Shown here piece after piece: positions 1 through 8,372 of a stretch of 64,000 bases of DNA. Source of the DNA: Schaalia odontolytica (GTDB taxonomy: Bacteria > Actinomycetota > Actinomycetes > Actinomycetales > Actinomycetaceae); NCBI RefSeq assembly GCF_024584435.1, contig NZ_CP102197.1:1488001-1552000 (forward strand), given 5' to 3'. The notes below the pieces were generated by a model. The model did not search any database. It was not told the origin of the DNA and worked only from the letters and a program-made list of their open reading frames with translations. Made by a program: the position numbers and the translations under genes. Numbering within the stretch: the stretch's first letter is position 1; each line of letters begins with the position of its first letter.

Positions 1-43
1 CGCACGCCATGCAATCCTGGTAGAAGTCGGCAACGCTACGCAT
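1..43 (-). CDS. Start of a probable molybdopterin molybdotransferase (MoeA/Glp-like), cut by the window edge
   Basis: Only the first 14 codons are present, reading MRSVADFYQDCMAC from an ATG at 43. It starts 4 bp after the galU stop on the same strand, so it is translationally close to galU. In many actinobacteria galU is followed by a MoeA-like (Glp) molybdotransferase whose N terminus has a similar 'M-x-S-V' opening. The identification therefore rests on gene order and a very short peptide. It could also be another protein. Confidence 0.4.
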   Translation of the reverse strand, partial: MRSVADFYQDCMAC

Positions 44-47
44 GTGT

Positions 48-971
48 TCAGTCCTCTAGCTTGGAGCGCAGGAACTCCCTGAGTTCCGCTCCAAGCGCCG
101 GATCCTCAAGGGCGAGCGTAACGTTGGCCTCGAGGTAGCCGAGTTTGTCCCCGGTATCGAAGCGACGCTCGTCAATGACTACACCGTACAACCCCCCGCC
201 CGCTTCTTCGGGGAGGTCAATCATGCGCGCGTACCCGTCTGTGAGCTGATACTCACCTCCGGCGCCCGGTTCGATGTTTTCGAGGGCGGTAAACACCGCC
301 GGATCGAGGAGGTAGCGGCCCACGACCGCGTACTCGGACTTGACCTCGTTGAGCGGGGGCTTCTCGGTGACGTCCGTGATGCGCATGAGCTGCCCCTCCT
401 CGAGGTCGACTCCCTCGGGGACGGGCAGCGGCTCGACCGCGGTGGAGGCATAGGCCGTCGCCTGCTCGGGGGTAACCTTGAGGAGGGCCACCACGGTTCC
501 GCCCAGCGCGCCGCGCACCTGGATCATCTTGCGCAGCAGCTGCGACCCCGGCTCCATGAGGTCGTCGGGAAGCAGGACGGCGCACGGGGCGTCACCGACG
601 TGGGACTTAGCCTGCAGGATTGCGTGCCCCAGGCCCAGGGGATGGCCCTGGCGGACGGAGTGGACACGGGCGTACTTCTTGTACTCGTTGACGTACTCGA
701 GAGCCTTCTCTTTGCCCGCCTTCTCGAGGTCCGCCTCGAGGCCCGGTTCGGCATCGAAGTAGTCCTCGATGGACTGCTTGCCCGCGCGGGTGACGAAGAG
801 GATGTCCTCGATTCCGGCGTCCGTTGCTTCGCGCACGATGTACTCGATCGAGGGACGATCAACGACGGGTAGCATTTCCTTGGGCACCGACTTGGTGATC
901 GGCAGGAAGCGGGTTCCGCGACCGGCAGAGGGAACAACGGCGTGCACTACTGGCTGCTTTTTCTTTGACAT
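48..971 (-). CDS. galU: UTP--glucose-1-phosphate uridylyltransferase
   Basis: Makes UDP-glucose from UTP and glucose 1-phosphate in the cytoplasm, supplying cell-wall and polysaccharide glycosylation. The 307-residue protein opens with VVPSAGRGTRFLPITK (residues ~11-26), the nucleotide-binding signature of GalU, and carries VPKEMLPVVDRPSIEYIV just after it. FDTGDKLGYLEAN near the C terminus is also typical of the family. The start is the ATG at 971: the reading frame runs much further upstream, but that extension overlaps the divergent cyclo-ligase gene and has low-complexity composition. It is divergent from the 5-FTHF cyclo-ligase gene with a 40-bp gap. Length matches the family (about 300). 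Confidence 0.96.
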   Translation of the reverse strand: MSKKKQPVVHAVVPSAGRGTRFLPITKSVPKEMLPVVDRPSIEYIVREATDAGIEDILFVTRAGKQSIEDYFDAEPGLEADLEKAGKEKALEYVNEYKKYARVHSVRQGHPLGLGHAILQAKSHVGDAPCAVLLPDDLMEPGSQLLRKMIQVRGALGGTVVALLKVTPEQATAYASTAVEPLPVPEGVDLEEGQLMRITDVTEKPPLNEVKSEYAVVGRYLLDPAVFTALENIEPGAGGEYQLTDGYARMIDLPEEAGGGLYGVVIDERRFDTGDKLGYLEANVTLALEDPALGAELREFLRSKLED

Positions 972-1011
972 ACTGCACAGCGTAGCGAATAAACGACCCG
1001 AAAGGGAGACG

Positions 1012-1644
1012 ATGACCACAAAAACAGCCCTTCGGGCCGAGGCTCGACGCAGGCGGCGAGGAAGGCGCCGCGACGCCGATTCACGCCCTTTTGAGGCCTC
1101 TGGCTCCGCGCCGATTCCGGTTCGAGACCTCGCCGAGGCTCGGGGAATCGCGGGCCGGGTGCTCGCCTTCGCCTCATCGCTGGGCGGGACCACCCTACCG
1201 GCCCTGTTCGTCTCCACCCCGTTGGAGCCAGACCTGTCGCTCACGCTCCCCCTTTTTCCACGGGCGCTCCTGCCCGTTCTCGTCAGCGAGGCCGGAGGCG
1301 AGCTTGCCGAACCCAGCTGGGGCATCTGGGAGGGCGGCCCGCTCGCGCACCCACCGGGCAAGCCCGCCCAACCCACCACGACGCCCCTGCCCGTTCGGGC
1401 CATCGGGGAGGCGGATCTCATCGTCGTTCCCGCACTCGCGGTGTCCCTCGACGGGACGCGGCTGGGCCAGGGCGGGGGCTGGTATGACCGCACGCTCCCC
1501 CACCGGGCGCCGTTAGCCCCGGTGGCCGCCGTGGTCTTCGACGAGGAGGTCCTCGCCCCCGGGTCGATTCCCCGGGAGGAACACGACGTGCGCGTCGACG
1601 CAATCATCACGCCGACACGCGTCATCGACATCACACGCTCGTAG
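1012..1644 (+). CDS. 5-formyltetrahydrofolate cyclo-ligase
   Basis: Converts 5-formyl-THF to 5,10-methenyl-THF using ATP, recycling the folate pool. The 210-residue protein has the family hallmark LGQGGGWYDRTL (residues ~155-166) followed by a C-terminal HDVRVDAIITPTRVI segment. An Arg-rich stretch near residues 10-20 is longer than usual and may bind polyphosphate or nucleic acid, or be neutral. Start chosen at ATG 1012 because AAAGGGAG lies 4-11 bases upstream. The divergent galU/cyclo-ligase pair is common in actinobacteria. Confidence 0.92.
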   Translation: MTTKTALRAEARRRRRGRRRDADSRPFEASGSAPIPVRDLAEARGIAGRVLAFASSLGGTTLPALFVSTPLEPDLSLTLPLFPRALLPVLVSEAGGELAEPSWGIWEGGPLAHPPGKPAQPTTTPLPVRAIGEADLIVVPALAVSLDGTRLGQGGGWYDRTLPHRAPLAPVAAVVFDEEVLAPGSIPREEHDVRVDAIITPTRVIDITRS

Positions 1645-1948
1645 GGGGCGAGAGAAGGGACGGCGCAAGCGGCGACGCGGCCGCCTAGCACGCCATGCCC
1701 ACTTTTGTCGCCGACATCTCATCGTGAGGTTTTCCGCCCAACAGCGCGGATTTCTGACCACATTATAAGGAACTGCGACGAACATTACCCTCGTCCCTCT
1801 GTATTCGCGCCGCAAGTCCCCCTACTGTTTCTCACGGTACCCGAGCGCCCATCAGGCGCGCGTTCCTCGGCGGCTCCAGGCCGCCACGCCGAGTCCACTC
1901 GGCGCTCAGACTTGTCGGCTCGCGCCGACCACTCACACAGGAGAACCC
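1645..1948. other. 304-bp intergenic region before mscL
   Basis: No open reading frame or RNA gene could be supported here. A short frame starting MPTF at 1694 stops after ten codons. The stretch is less GC-rich around 1745-1800 (for example CATTATAAGGAACTG), so it probably contains the mscL promoter, but no clear -35/-10 pair stands out. Confidence 0.5.
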
Positions 1949-2355
1949 ATGATCCAGGGATTCAAGGACTTCATCTCTCGCGGTAACGTCGTCGAGCTGG
2001 CCGTCGGTGTCATCATCGGTGCCGCCTTCAAGAACATCGTCGACGCCCTCGTTGACGGCATCATCAACCCCTCATCGCGGCCGTCATCGGCAAGCCCGAC
2101 TTCTCGGACGCCTTCATCCTCACGCTCAACGGCACCGACGTGAAGTTCGGCGTCCTGATCACCGCGGTCATCAACTTCCTCCTCATGGCCCTGGCGCTCT
2201 ACCTGTGCATCATCGTCCCGATGAACGCCCTTAACGAGCGCATGAAGAAGCAGGCCGCCGACGATGCAGCCGACGCCGCCAAGGAGGAGAGCGACGAGGT
2301 CAAGCTCCTGACCGAGATCCGCGACGCCCTGGCCCAGGGCGGCCCGCGCCACTGA
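1949..2355 (+). pseudogene. mscL: Large-conductance mechanosensitive channel, broken by a -1 frameshift
   Basis: MscL opens under membrane tension to release solutes on hypo-osmotic shock. The first 41 codons encode [20 protein letters not shown] and the following first transmembrane helix up to DGIINP. The rest of the family sequence ([19 protein letters not shown], then the second helix FGVLITAVINFLLMALALYL and a charged C-terminal helix) is in a different frame. The switch is at a C run at 2068-2071: four Cs are present where five would keep one frame. Restored, the protein would be 135 residues, normal for MscL. As read, translation leaves the family sequence after residue 41. A true mutation, slippage at the C run, or a sequencing error all fit. 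CAGGAGAA precedes the ATG. Confidence 0.9.
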
Positions 2356-2382
2356 TACTTCTTTCCTCTCCTGCGGGAGGGC

Positions 2383-2426
2383 ATGGGGGTGGGGCCGATG
2401 CGTTGCATCGGCCCCACCCCCATTTT
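2383..2426. terminator. Bidirectional rho-independent terminator
   Basis: A perfect 18-bp stem (2383-2400 with 2406-2423) with a 5-base loop is followed by TTT. It lies between mscL (+) and the converging 73-residue gene (-) and can serve both. Confidence 0.9.
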
Positions 2427-2439
2427 CACCGGATGGAGG

Positions 2440-2661
2440 CTAGGTGCGCGCCTGACTGTGCGGCGGAACATTGTCCAGGAGCCGCGCGTCGTTGGCCCCG
2501 TCGCCGCGATCGGAGGAGTCCGCCATCGAGCCCGGGCGAATATCCTCGGGACGCACGCGATCCTCCCACGAGGGAGCGAGCCCCTCGTCCATCAGGCGTC
2601 GATCGACGTCGGAGACGAAACGCGCGACGCGGCGACGCCTGCGCGGCGAGGCCTCACTCAT
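2440..2661 (-). CDS. Small basic protein with a WEDRxRPxDI motif
   Basis: This 73-residue protein is translationally coupled to the large helicase-like gene: its ATG at 2661 overlaps the end of that gene by 8 bp. It has an Arg-rich N terminus (RRRRRVARF) and the segment APSWEDRVRPEDI, ending in a polar tail. The same motif (PWEDRLRPSDI, followed in both proteins by DARL) occurs in the DUF3027 protein at 14606-15418. I do not recognise a function. Being coupled to the helicase-like gene suggests a shared process, but this is inference. Confidence 0.7.
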   Translation of the reverse strand: MSEASPRRRRRVARFVSDVDRRLMDEGLAPSWEDRVRPEDIRPGSMADSSDRGDGANDARLLDNVPPHSQART

Positions 2662-5600
2662 CGGAACCCTCCTCGGCGGGGGCGGCGTCGTGCGCTGCAC
2701 CGGGCTTCGTGCGGCGCACGACATTTCCCAGGACAGCGTCGGACTGGAAGCCCCGGCGCGTGATGCCCAGGGCGTCACGAAGCTCCTCGGCGGTCTCCAG
2801 ATCCGTGCGCTCAATGCCGTCTGAGCGCACCCATGCCGCCATCTCGTCCAGCTGATCATCCGAATACGCCGCCAACGGAAGCCCCTTGGCGATGGCCGGG
2901 CGCGGACCACGCTCCTGCTCACCGGCCCGCTCCCTGCGCCTGATGGCCAGGAGCATGCCGGTCGTATCCTCGTCCGCCTTGCGGCGGCGCTGAGACTCCT
3001 CGTCAAGCTCCTCGTCCAGCATGGGCAGGCGGGGGGCGCTCGCCTCCCCGGCGCCCGAGCCCCGCTCACCACCGGCGGTCGTGTCGGCGCCGTCGGATTC
3101 GGGTCTCTCGTCGGTGTCGTTGATCGCTTCCTCGGTCTCCTCGTCGTCGAGCACGCGCTCGGGAACGTCCACGACGGGCTCGTCCTCGCCGGAGCGCAGG
3201 GCGTCGAGCGCGTCGAGGACCCTATCGACAATCGCCGCGGATTCCCTGTCGGGGTCGATGAACAGGGCCATCGACAAAACCGTGTGCACCGTCCACCCCT
3301 GGGCTTCGAGCCAGCGGGGACGGGCGCGGTCACGCACGCGCTGACTGGGTTCCGCCAGATACTCCTCGTCGTCCATGAGGACGGCGACAAGGAGGCGTCC
3401 GGGCGAGTCGGGGTGCCCGATCGCCAACGGGACGCGCATGCCGCCGGGAATCCCGACGTTCGCGACGACCTCCAGGCCGCGGGAGTAGAGGTGGTCGGCC
3501 AGATCCACGAGGAGGCGGTCGGGTTCTCCGGCGACGACCGGCCACGCATCCATGCCCTCCCCCGCGTGTCCCTCGGCGATCTCAATGAGGTCAACGAGCA
3601 TGCGCGATCCCTCGTGGCTCAGGCGATCCCGATCGACGTCCGCGCTGTGGAGCGAGGACACGAGGGTCAGGTCGCCGCGAACGACGCGCAGCGCCTCCGC
3701 CAGGCAATCCGCGCCCCCCTCCGTCGAGAGCACGCCGAAGTCGTGGATGACGCGGCCGTGGGGAGTCTTGGCGAAGCCGACGGAGAGGATCATCGACTCG
3801 CGCGTCAGGCCGACGACGTCGTTGGGGCCGACGACGACGAAGGGTTCCGGGGTGCCGCGATCAAAGAACGAGGCCAAGCCCGGCTCGTGGCTGCGCAGCG
3901 CCTCAAGAGCCTCGCTGATGCGCTGGGCATGCCGCTCGGAGAGCGCCACGACCGCCAGGGAGCGTTCGGGTGACTCCACCGCGTGCTCGATGACGGCGTC
4001 GACGACGGCGTGCACCTCGGCGGAGGTCGATTCCACCGCGTGCGCTCCGGGGGCGGGCATGCCGCTGGCATCGACCCAGCGGGCGCTCACCGGCGCGTTC
4101 GCCGCGGTCCAGGGCACGGGAATGCCCGCGTGCTCGTAGCCGTATCGGGCCAGCAGCAGGGCCACCTGGTCGTTGAGGCGACGCGGGCCGGGCTCGACGC
4201 GGACAATCGGCAGGATCGTCGCCAGCTCGCGCGTCGCCCCACCGTCGCGGGAGGCCGCGAGGTCGTCAATGACGACGAGCTGGCGTCCCCGCGCGATGAT
4301 CGGCGCAAGTTCGGCCAGGGGAAGGCCGTCGGCCCCGTCGAGCACGACCAGATCGACGGTGCGCCCCGGCGGAGCGAGGACGGGAACCATCGAGGGAACC
4401 GTCATGAGTACGGGGAGCAGGTGGCGCACGAGCGGGAAGGAGGTGAGAAGCTCCAGGTCGCTGGGAATGGCTTCGCCCCCCAGGAGGTCGCGCAGTTCCT
4501 CGTACTGGTCGGCGCGCGCCGCGAGCGCGTTCGTTCGAATCCTGCGCACGCCCGTGATCGCCTGCGGGACCAGGGAGGCGACCTGCGCTTCGTCGAGCTC
4601 GCGGCCCTCGCGAGCGAGTTTCTCCAGCCCCGCCGGATCCATACCGCCCAGCGCGGGCCGTGCGCTGAGCATGGCGCGCAGCAGAGACGCCCACCAGGCC
4701 AGGTCGAGCTCGGTGTCGATGGCGTCCTCGTCCACGCCCCGGTCGGCCAGGTCCTGAGCCAGCTCGTCGAGGCCGCGCTTGGCGAGTCGGGAACGCAACG
4801 CCAGCCGCGCGGGCACCTCGCGTGCGGCCGAGGTGTCAGACGCCCACCGCTCGATGAGGCTCGTGAGGCGCTGCAGGTGTGTCGCCACCAGGTCCGGTTC
4901 TTCGGCGGCAAAGACGGGCGCGATCGCGTCGAGGTCGTCGCGCACCGAGTCGGTCAGCGTCGAGATTTCGCCGATTCGGGCCGGCAGGATCGGCCACGAG
5001 TCCTCACCGCACACGGCGCACCATGCGTCGCGGCGCTCCTGGACGCGGATGAGGGCTCTGTGCAGGTCGGGAACGTGCACTCCCGGGCGCACGAGGTCCT
5101 GGGCCTGCTTGACCAGGCGTGTGCGCTCCGAGCGTCCCATGGAGATGCCGTGATCCTTGCGCCACTGTTTCGGCGCCGTCGCAATCACCATGTCCGCGGC
5201 GCTGCGCTCAAAGACGCGCGGCTGGAAGACATCCAGGACATCCGCGATCCCGTCGAACATGGTCAGCTGGCGGTCCCACTCGGCGAGGGTGCCCGCCGGC
5301 TTGATGCCGGCCTCGCCGGCGACCGACGCGATGTGTACACGCAGCTGCGGAAGGGTCTTCGAAAGCCGGTCCACGCGAAGAAGCACGTCGCTGGCCTGCT
5401 CGTCGGACGTCACGATCGCGCGGGACCATGCGCAGGAGTGGTCGACGACGAGCTTGCCCGATTGCAGGGCCTCCCGCAGCAGCGCCCGCGCGCTTTCCCC
5501 CTGGTCGACCGCGATATCGTAGAGCGCCTGCTCGCTGAGCCGCACGCGGGTCGTGGGCGTGTTGTCTCCGGTGGTGAGGTCCGTGAGCGCGCGCAGGGCA

Positions 5601-6838
5601 TCCGCCGCGCATACCCCGAAGCGCCCGAAGGGCTCGTGCAGTGCCGACGCGTAAGCTGCGAGGGCGGAGCGGACCTCGCGCAGGCGGGCGCGCATCGCAT
5701 CCACGTTCTCCTGGTCGATGACGGGGGCGGTGTCCTCCATTGCCTTCTTCACGCGGTCGGCCAGCGCCTTGCGGGCATCCGAGTAGCCGTCAATGTTGGC
5801 GACGATGTCGGACATCCCCACCTCGTCCAGCCGCGAGTAGGCGGCGATGGACCGGGAGGGCGAGGTCGAGACGTGCAGGACGGAGCGGCCGGTCGCCGCG
5901 GCGTCCGCGAGAATCGCCGCCACGACCGATGCGTCGTCGGTGTGTGCGGGCAGGTCGACGAAAACGCTGTGCCCCTCCGCTGCGGCTTCGACGGCATCTT
6001 GCTGGGAGGGAAGCAGGTCCCCCACGCCCTTCTCCGCCCAGGGATCTCGGTCGCACGGGTTGGTCCGGGGGGCCTGCGCCAGGTCGGCACGCGCGTCCTG
6101 GTCGCCGGCCAGAGCGCGGATGATGACCGAGTCCTCCAGGGCGCTCACGTCCTGGTCGAGGCTGGAGGCGAGCGCCGAGGCGGGATGGATGAACAGGCCA
6201 ACGACCAGCTCGTCGCGAATCTCGAAGTGGGGCAGCCGAGCTCCGAGGCGATGCAGGACCGCCATTGCCTGCGACGATGAGAAGCCGTGGTCGCCGCTGG
6301 CCTCGGCGAGAACTGCGTCGCCGTCGATGTCCTCGCCGCGCTCGCGCAGGGCGGCGGCGAGTTCGGGGGCAAGGAGCGCGTCGTGTCCCATGGCGATGAG
6401 CACGTCGTCGTCGCGGCGCACGAGGCGGACGGGGCGCAGGAGGGCGGGCACGGTGATGGTCGCATGATCGGCGCGCCAGGATGCGGTTCCTATCCCCAGG
6501 TGGACGGGACCCGTTCCGTGGGTGGCCGCGCGTTCCTCCGAGCGGGCGATGATTGCGCGCGCGCGTTCGAGGGCGCGTCCCAGGGCGATGGGTTCGCGGA
6601 TGAGGAGGCTCAGGCGCACGGGATGTTCCGTGTACAGCTGGGCGAGTCCGCCGGGGTGGGCGCCGGTCAGGGACAGCGTCGGCAGGGACGCTCCGTCACG
6701 CGCGATGTCGCCGTCCAGGCGCGCACGCCACGCGGCGCGCGCCTGACCGACGAGGGAGGTCGGGTGCGTCGACGTCGACGAGGCCTTGGTGGCCTGCGAC
6801 TCGTGTGCGGGACGGCGCGAGAAGATACTAGGAACCAC
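2654..6838 (-). CDS. Large SF1-helicase-like protein with degenerate motor and C-terminal nuclease-like domain
   Basis: This 1394-residue protein has the architecture of actinobacterial superfamily-1 DNA helicase relatives. A Q-motif-like segment, LLPSQQDAVEAA, lies near residue 275. The Walker A position just after it (residues ~290-300) reads VFVDLPAHTDDASVV, with no GxGKT. The Walker B position (~830) reads VVLDGADGLPL rather than a DE-type motif. Near residues 1140-1210 a segment with LLVAVLMDDEEYLAEPSQ, RVRDRARPRWLEAQGW and then FIDPD resembles the Vsr/PD-(D/E)XK-like fold found at the end of such helicases. An acidic, low-complexity linker follows. GTG start at 6838, preceded by TAGGGT seven bases upstream. 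ATP hydrolysis looks unlikely; a structural or DNA-binding role is inference. Confidence 0.75.
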   Translation of the reverse strand: MVPSIFSRRPAHESQATKASSTSTHPTSLVGQARAAWRARLDGDIARDGASLPTLSLTGAHPGGLAQLYTEHPVRLSLLIREPIALGRALERARAIIARSEERAATHGTGPVHLGIGTASWRADHATITVPALLRPVRLVRRDDDVLIAMGHDALLAPELAAALRERGEDIDGDAVLAEASGDHGFSSSQAMAVLHRLGARLPHFEIRDELVVGLFIHPASALASSLDQDVSALEDSVIIRALAGDQDARADLAQAPRTNPCDRDPWAEKGVGDLLPSQQDAVEAAAEGHSVFVDLPAHTDDASVVAAILADAAATGRSVLHVSTSPSRSIAAYSRLDEVGMSDIVANIDGYSDARKALADRVKKAMEDTAPVIDQENVDAMRARLREVRSALAAYASALHEPFGRFGVCAADALRALTDLTTGDNTPTTRVRLSEQALYDIAVDQGESARALLREALQSGKLVVDHSCAWSRAIVTSDEQASDVLLRVDRLSKTLPQLRVHIASVAGEAGIKPAGTLAEWDRQLTMFDGIADVLDVFQPRVFERSAADMVIATAPKQWRKDHGISMGRSERTRLVKQAQDLVRPGVHVPDLHRALIRVQERRDAWCAVCGEDSWPILPARIGEISTLTDSVRDDLDAIAPVFAAEEPDLVATHLQRLTSLIERWASDTSAAREVPARLALRSRLAKRGLDELAQDLADRGVDEDAIDTELDLAWWASLLRAMLSARPALGGMDPAGLEKLAREGRELDEAQVASLVPQAITGVRRIRTNALAARADQYEELRDLLGGEAIPSDLELLTSFPLVRHLLPVLMTVPSMVPVLAPPGRTVDLVVLDGADGLPLAELAPIIARGRQLVVIDDLAASRDGGATRELATILPIVRVEPGPRRLNDQVALLLARYGYEHAGIPVPWTAANAPVSARWVDASGMPAPGAHAVESTSAEVHAVVDAVIEHAVESPERSLAVVALSERHAQRISEALEALRSHEPGLASFFDRGTPEPFVVVGPNDVVGLTRESMILSVGFAKTPHGRVIHDFGVLSTEGGADCLAEALRVVRGDLTLVSSLHSADVDRDRLSHEGSRMLVDLIEIAEGHAGEGMDAWPVVAGEPDRLLVDLADHLYSRGLEVVANVGIPGGMRVPLAIGHPDSPGRLLVAVLMDDEEYLAEPSQRVRDRARPRWLEAQGWTVHTVLSMALFIDPDRESAAIVDRVLDALDALRSGEDEPVVDVPERVLDDEETEEAINDTDERPESDGADTTAGGERGSGAGEASAPRLPMLDEELDEESQRRRKADEDTTGMLLAIRRRERAGEQERGPRPAIAKGLPLAAYSDDQLDEMAAWVRSDGIERTDLETAEELRDALGITRRGFQSDAVLGNVVRRTKPGAAHDAAPAEEGSDE

Positions 6839-7064
6839 GTTTCCACCCTACGGCAGGGCGGAGCCAATCCACGCTGCGGCGCGCCCGAAACGGGTCGACG
6901 ACCGAAATGGTTGCGACGGCGCCGACGCGCCAAGCACACCCGCATGAGGATGAGGCCGACGCACTCCGGGACGGTTCCGACCGACACGCCCGACACCCCC
7001 AACAGAGGACCACAATGGCGGTCACCAGGTAAGCCGCCGCGTTGCGCACGGCTTCGTCTACCAG

Positions 7065-7137
7065 TGCCCCCGAGACGATTCGAACGTCCGACACCCGCTT
7101 TAGGAGAGCGGTGCTCTATCCCCTGAGCTACGAGGGC
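7065..7137 (-). tRNA. tRNA-Arg (anticodon CCT)
   Basis: Seventy-three bases fold as a cloverleaf. Acceptor GCCCTCG pairs with CGGGGGC, with one T-G wobble. The D-arm holds AGCTCAGGGGATAGAGC. The anticodon stem is CCGCT/AGCGG with loop CTCCTAA (anticodon CCT), and the T-loop contains TTCGAAT. CCA is not encoded. Confidence 0.93.
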
Positions 7138-7260
7138 GTGACAAGCTGTCCGCGCCCACTGTAGCAAAGTGAGCGCGCGAGCGCCCCCTCACCGTCGCCT
7201 ACGGGCGTTACGTCACGCACGGAGCGGCCCTCGGGCGGCGCCAGGCGCCGGACGCGTCAA

Positions 7261-7290
7261 CGGCCGGAACCTCGGGTGAGACTCCGGCCG
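7261..7290 (-). terminator. Possible terminator of the universal stress protein gene
   Basis: An 8-bp stem (7261-7268 with 7283-7290) sits just after the stop of the stress protein gene on its strand. Only two Ts follow, so it is a weaker call. Confidence 0.5.
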
Positions 7291-7305
7291 TTTCGCCGGG
7301 TGCGA

Positions 7306-8238
7306 TCAGCGACGCTCCCAGGGGGTGTGCACCGACGCTTCCGCCTCCCCGAGGTGGGCGGATGGAACAACCATAACGGGGCACGTGGAATGCCCCAGGA
7401 CGGTCTGAGAGGTCGAGCCGAGGAGGACGCCCGCCAGGCCACCACGCCCGCGCGTGCCCACGACGACCAGGTCGACGGCCGTTGAGAACTCGATGAGGAG
7501 GGACGCAGCGGAGCCGTCAAGGGCGTGCCTCGACACGTGCATATCCTCGCCGTCAAGCGCAGCCTTGATGGCCGCGTCCATCCCCTCGCGCACCTGAGCA
7601 AGCAGGGCAGAATGGTCCACTCCCGTTGGGGTCCACGTCATCACGGAGGGGCCGACGGCAATCGGAACGGCGGAGACCGCGGTGAGCCTGGCTCCCCACA
7701 GGCGAGCCTCTCCGATCGACCGCCTCAGGGCGCTGGAGGGCTGATCGGTACCGTCCACGCCGACGACGATGCGCTCAATGGGGGTGAACTTCTTGCCCGA
7801 CGTGTGACGGGGGACCACCACGACCGGGCACTTCGAGTGTGCCGGCAGGGCGGAGGAGACGGTCCCCAGGAGTCGATCGGCGAAACCTCCGCCGCCTCGC
7901 GACCCGACGACAATGAGATCGACCTCGGCGGAAAAGTCGATGAGGACTCCGGCCGGATCTCCAGGCTCGGTGGAGCCGGACACGTGGGTCGCTCCCCGCT
8001 TGCGGGCCAACGCCTGCGCCTCCTCGACGACCTGCTCGGCTCCCGCCTTCAGGGCCTCGTCATCAAGTACCGCGTATCCGCCGTCCAGCGCGGCGGCGGA
8101 GTAGGAGGCCAGCGCGTAGGTGCACAGGCAGTGAATGCGCGCCCCGGTGCGCGCGCCGCGATCAGCGGCCCAGGTGACGGCGGCCAGGCTCTCCGTCGAG
8201 CCATCGACACCGACCAGAATGACTTCGGTAGAACTCAT
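7306..8238 (-). CDS. Universal stress protein, two tandem UspA domains
   Basis: Cytoplasmic ATP-binding stress protein of 310 residues with two UspA domains (about residues 1-145 and 155-310). Each opens with a VGVDGS/VGVDGT strand. Each also has the ATP-binding loop: GSRGGGGFADRLLGTVS in the first and GTRGRGGLAGVLLGSTS in the second. Start chosen at ATG 8238 behind GAGGAGGA; a longer frame exists upstream but lacks a ribosome site. Two-domain forms are common in actinobacteria, where they are linked to hypoxia and stationary-phase survival. The sequence does not show what controls it here. Confidence 0.93.
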   Translation of the reverse strand: MSSTEVILVGVDGSTESLAAVTWAADRGARTGARIHCLCTYALASYSAAALDGGYAVLDDEALKAGAEQVVEEAQALARKRGATHVSGSTEPGDPAGVLIDFSAEVDLIVVGSRGGGGFADRLLGTVSSALPAHSKCPVVVVPRHTSGKKFTPIERIVVGVDGTDQPSSALRRSIGEARLWGARLTAVSAVPIAVGPSVMTWTPTGVDHSALLAQVREGMDAAIKAALDGEDMHVSRHALDGSAASLLIEFSTAVDLVVVGTRGRGGLAGVLLGSTSQTVLGHSTCPVMVVPSAHLGEAEASVHTPWERR

Positions 8239-8372
8239 GATGTCCTCCTCGTGGTGGCAGTCACCTATTATTGTGCCGTATTTTAACGACCGACGAAAGC
8301 CCAACCGGCACAGAAAACGACTGTCGCCGCAGCCCAAGGGACCGCGGCGACAGTCGAATGTCGAGTCGTTGC

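Noticed and set aside
1694..1726. Short frame beginning MPTF, as in FmdB-family zinc-ribbon proteins often found near mscL
   Set aside because: It stops after ten codons and does not continue as FmdB in any frame.
2440..3594. Long alternate minus-strand frame inside the helicase-like gene
   Set aside because: Only its last 74 codons (from the ATG at 2661) look like a real protein; the rest is Arg/Ser/Pro-rich shadow of the larger gene.
3983..6280. Plus-strand open frame of 765 codons opposite the helicase-like gene
   Set aside because: Antisense shadow; composition (Gly/Arg/Val-rich, no domains) reflects the codon bias of the real gene.
6828..7094. Minus-strand frame of 88 codons with a hydrophobic stretch
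   Set aside because: It begins inside tRNA-Arg and overlaps the start of the helicase-like gene; composition is that of chance in GC-rich DNA.
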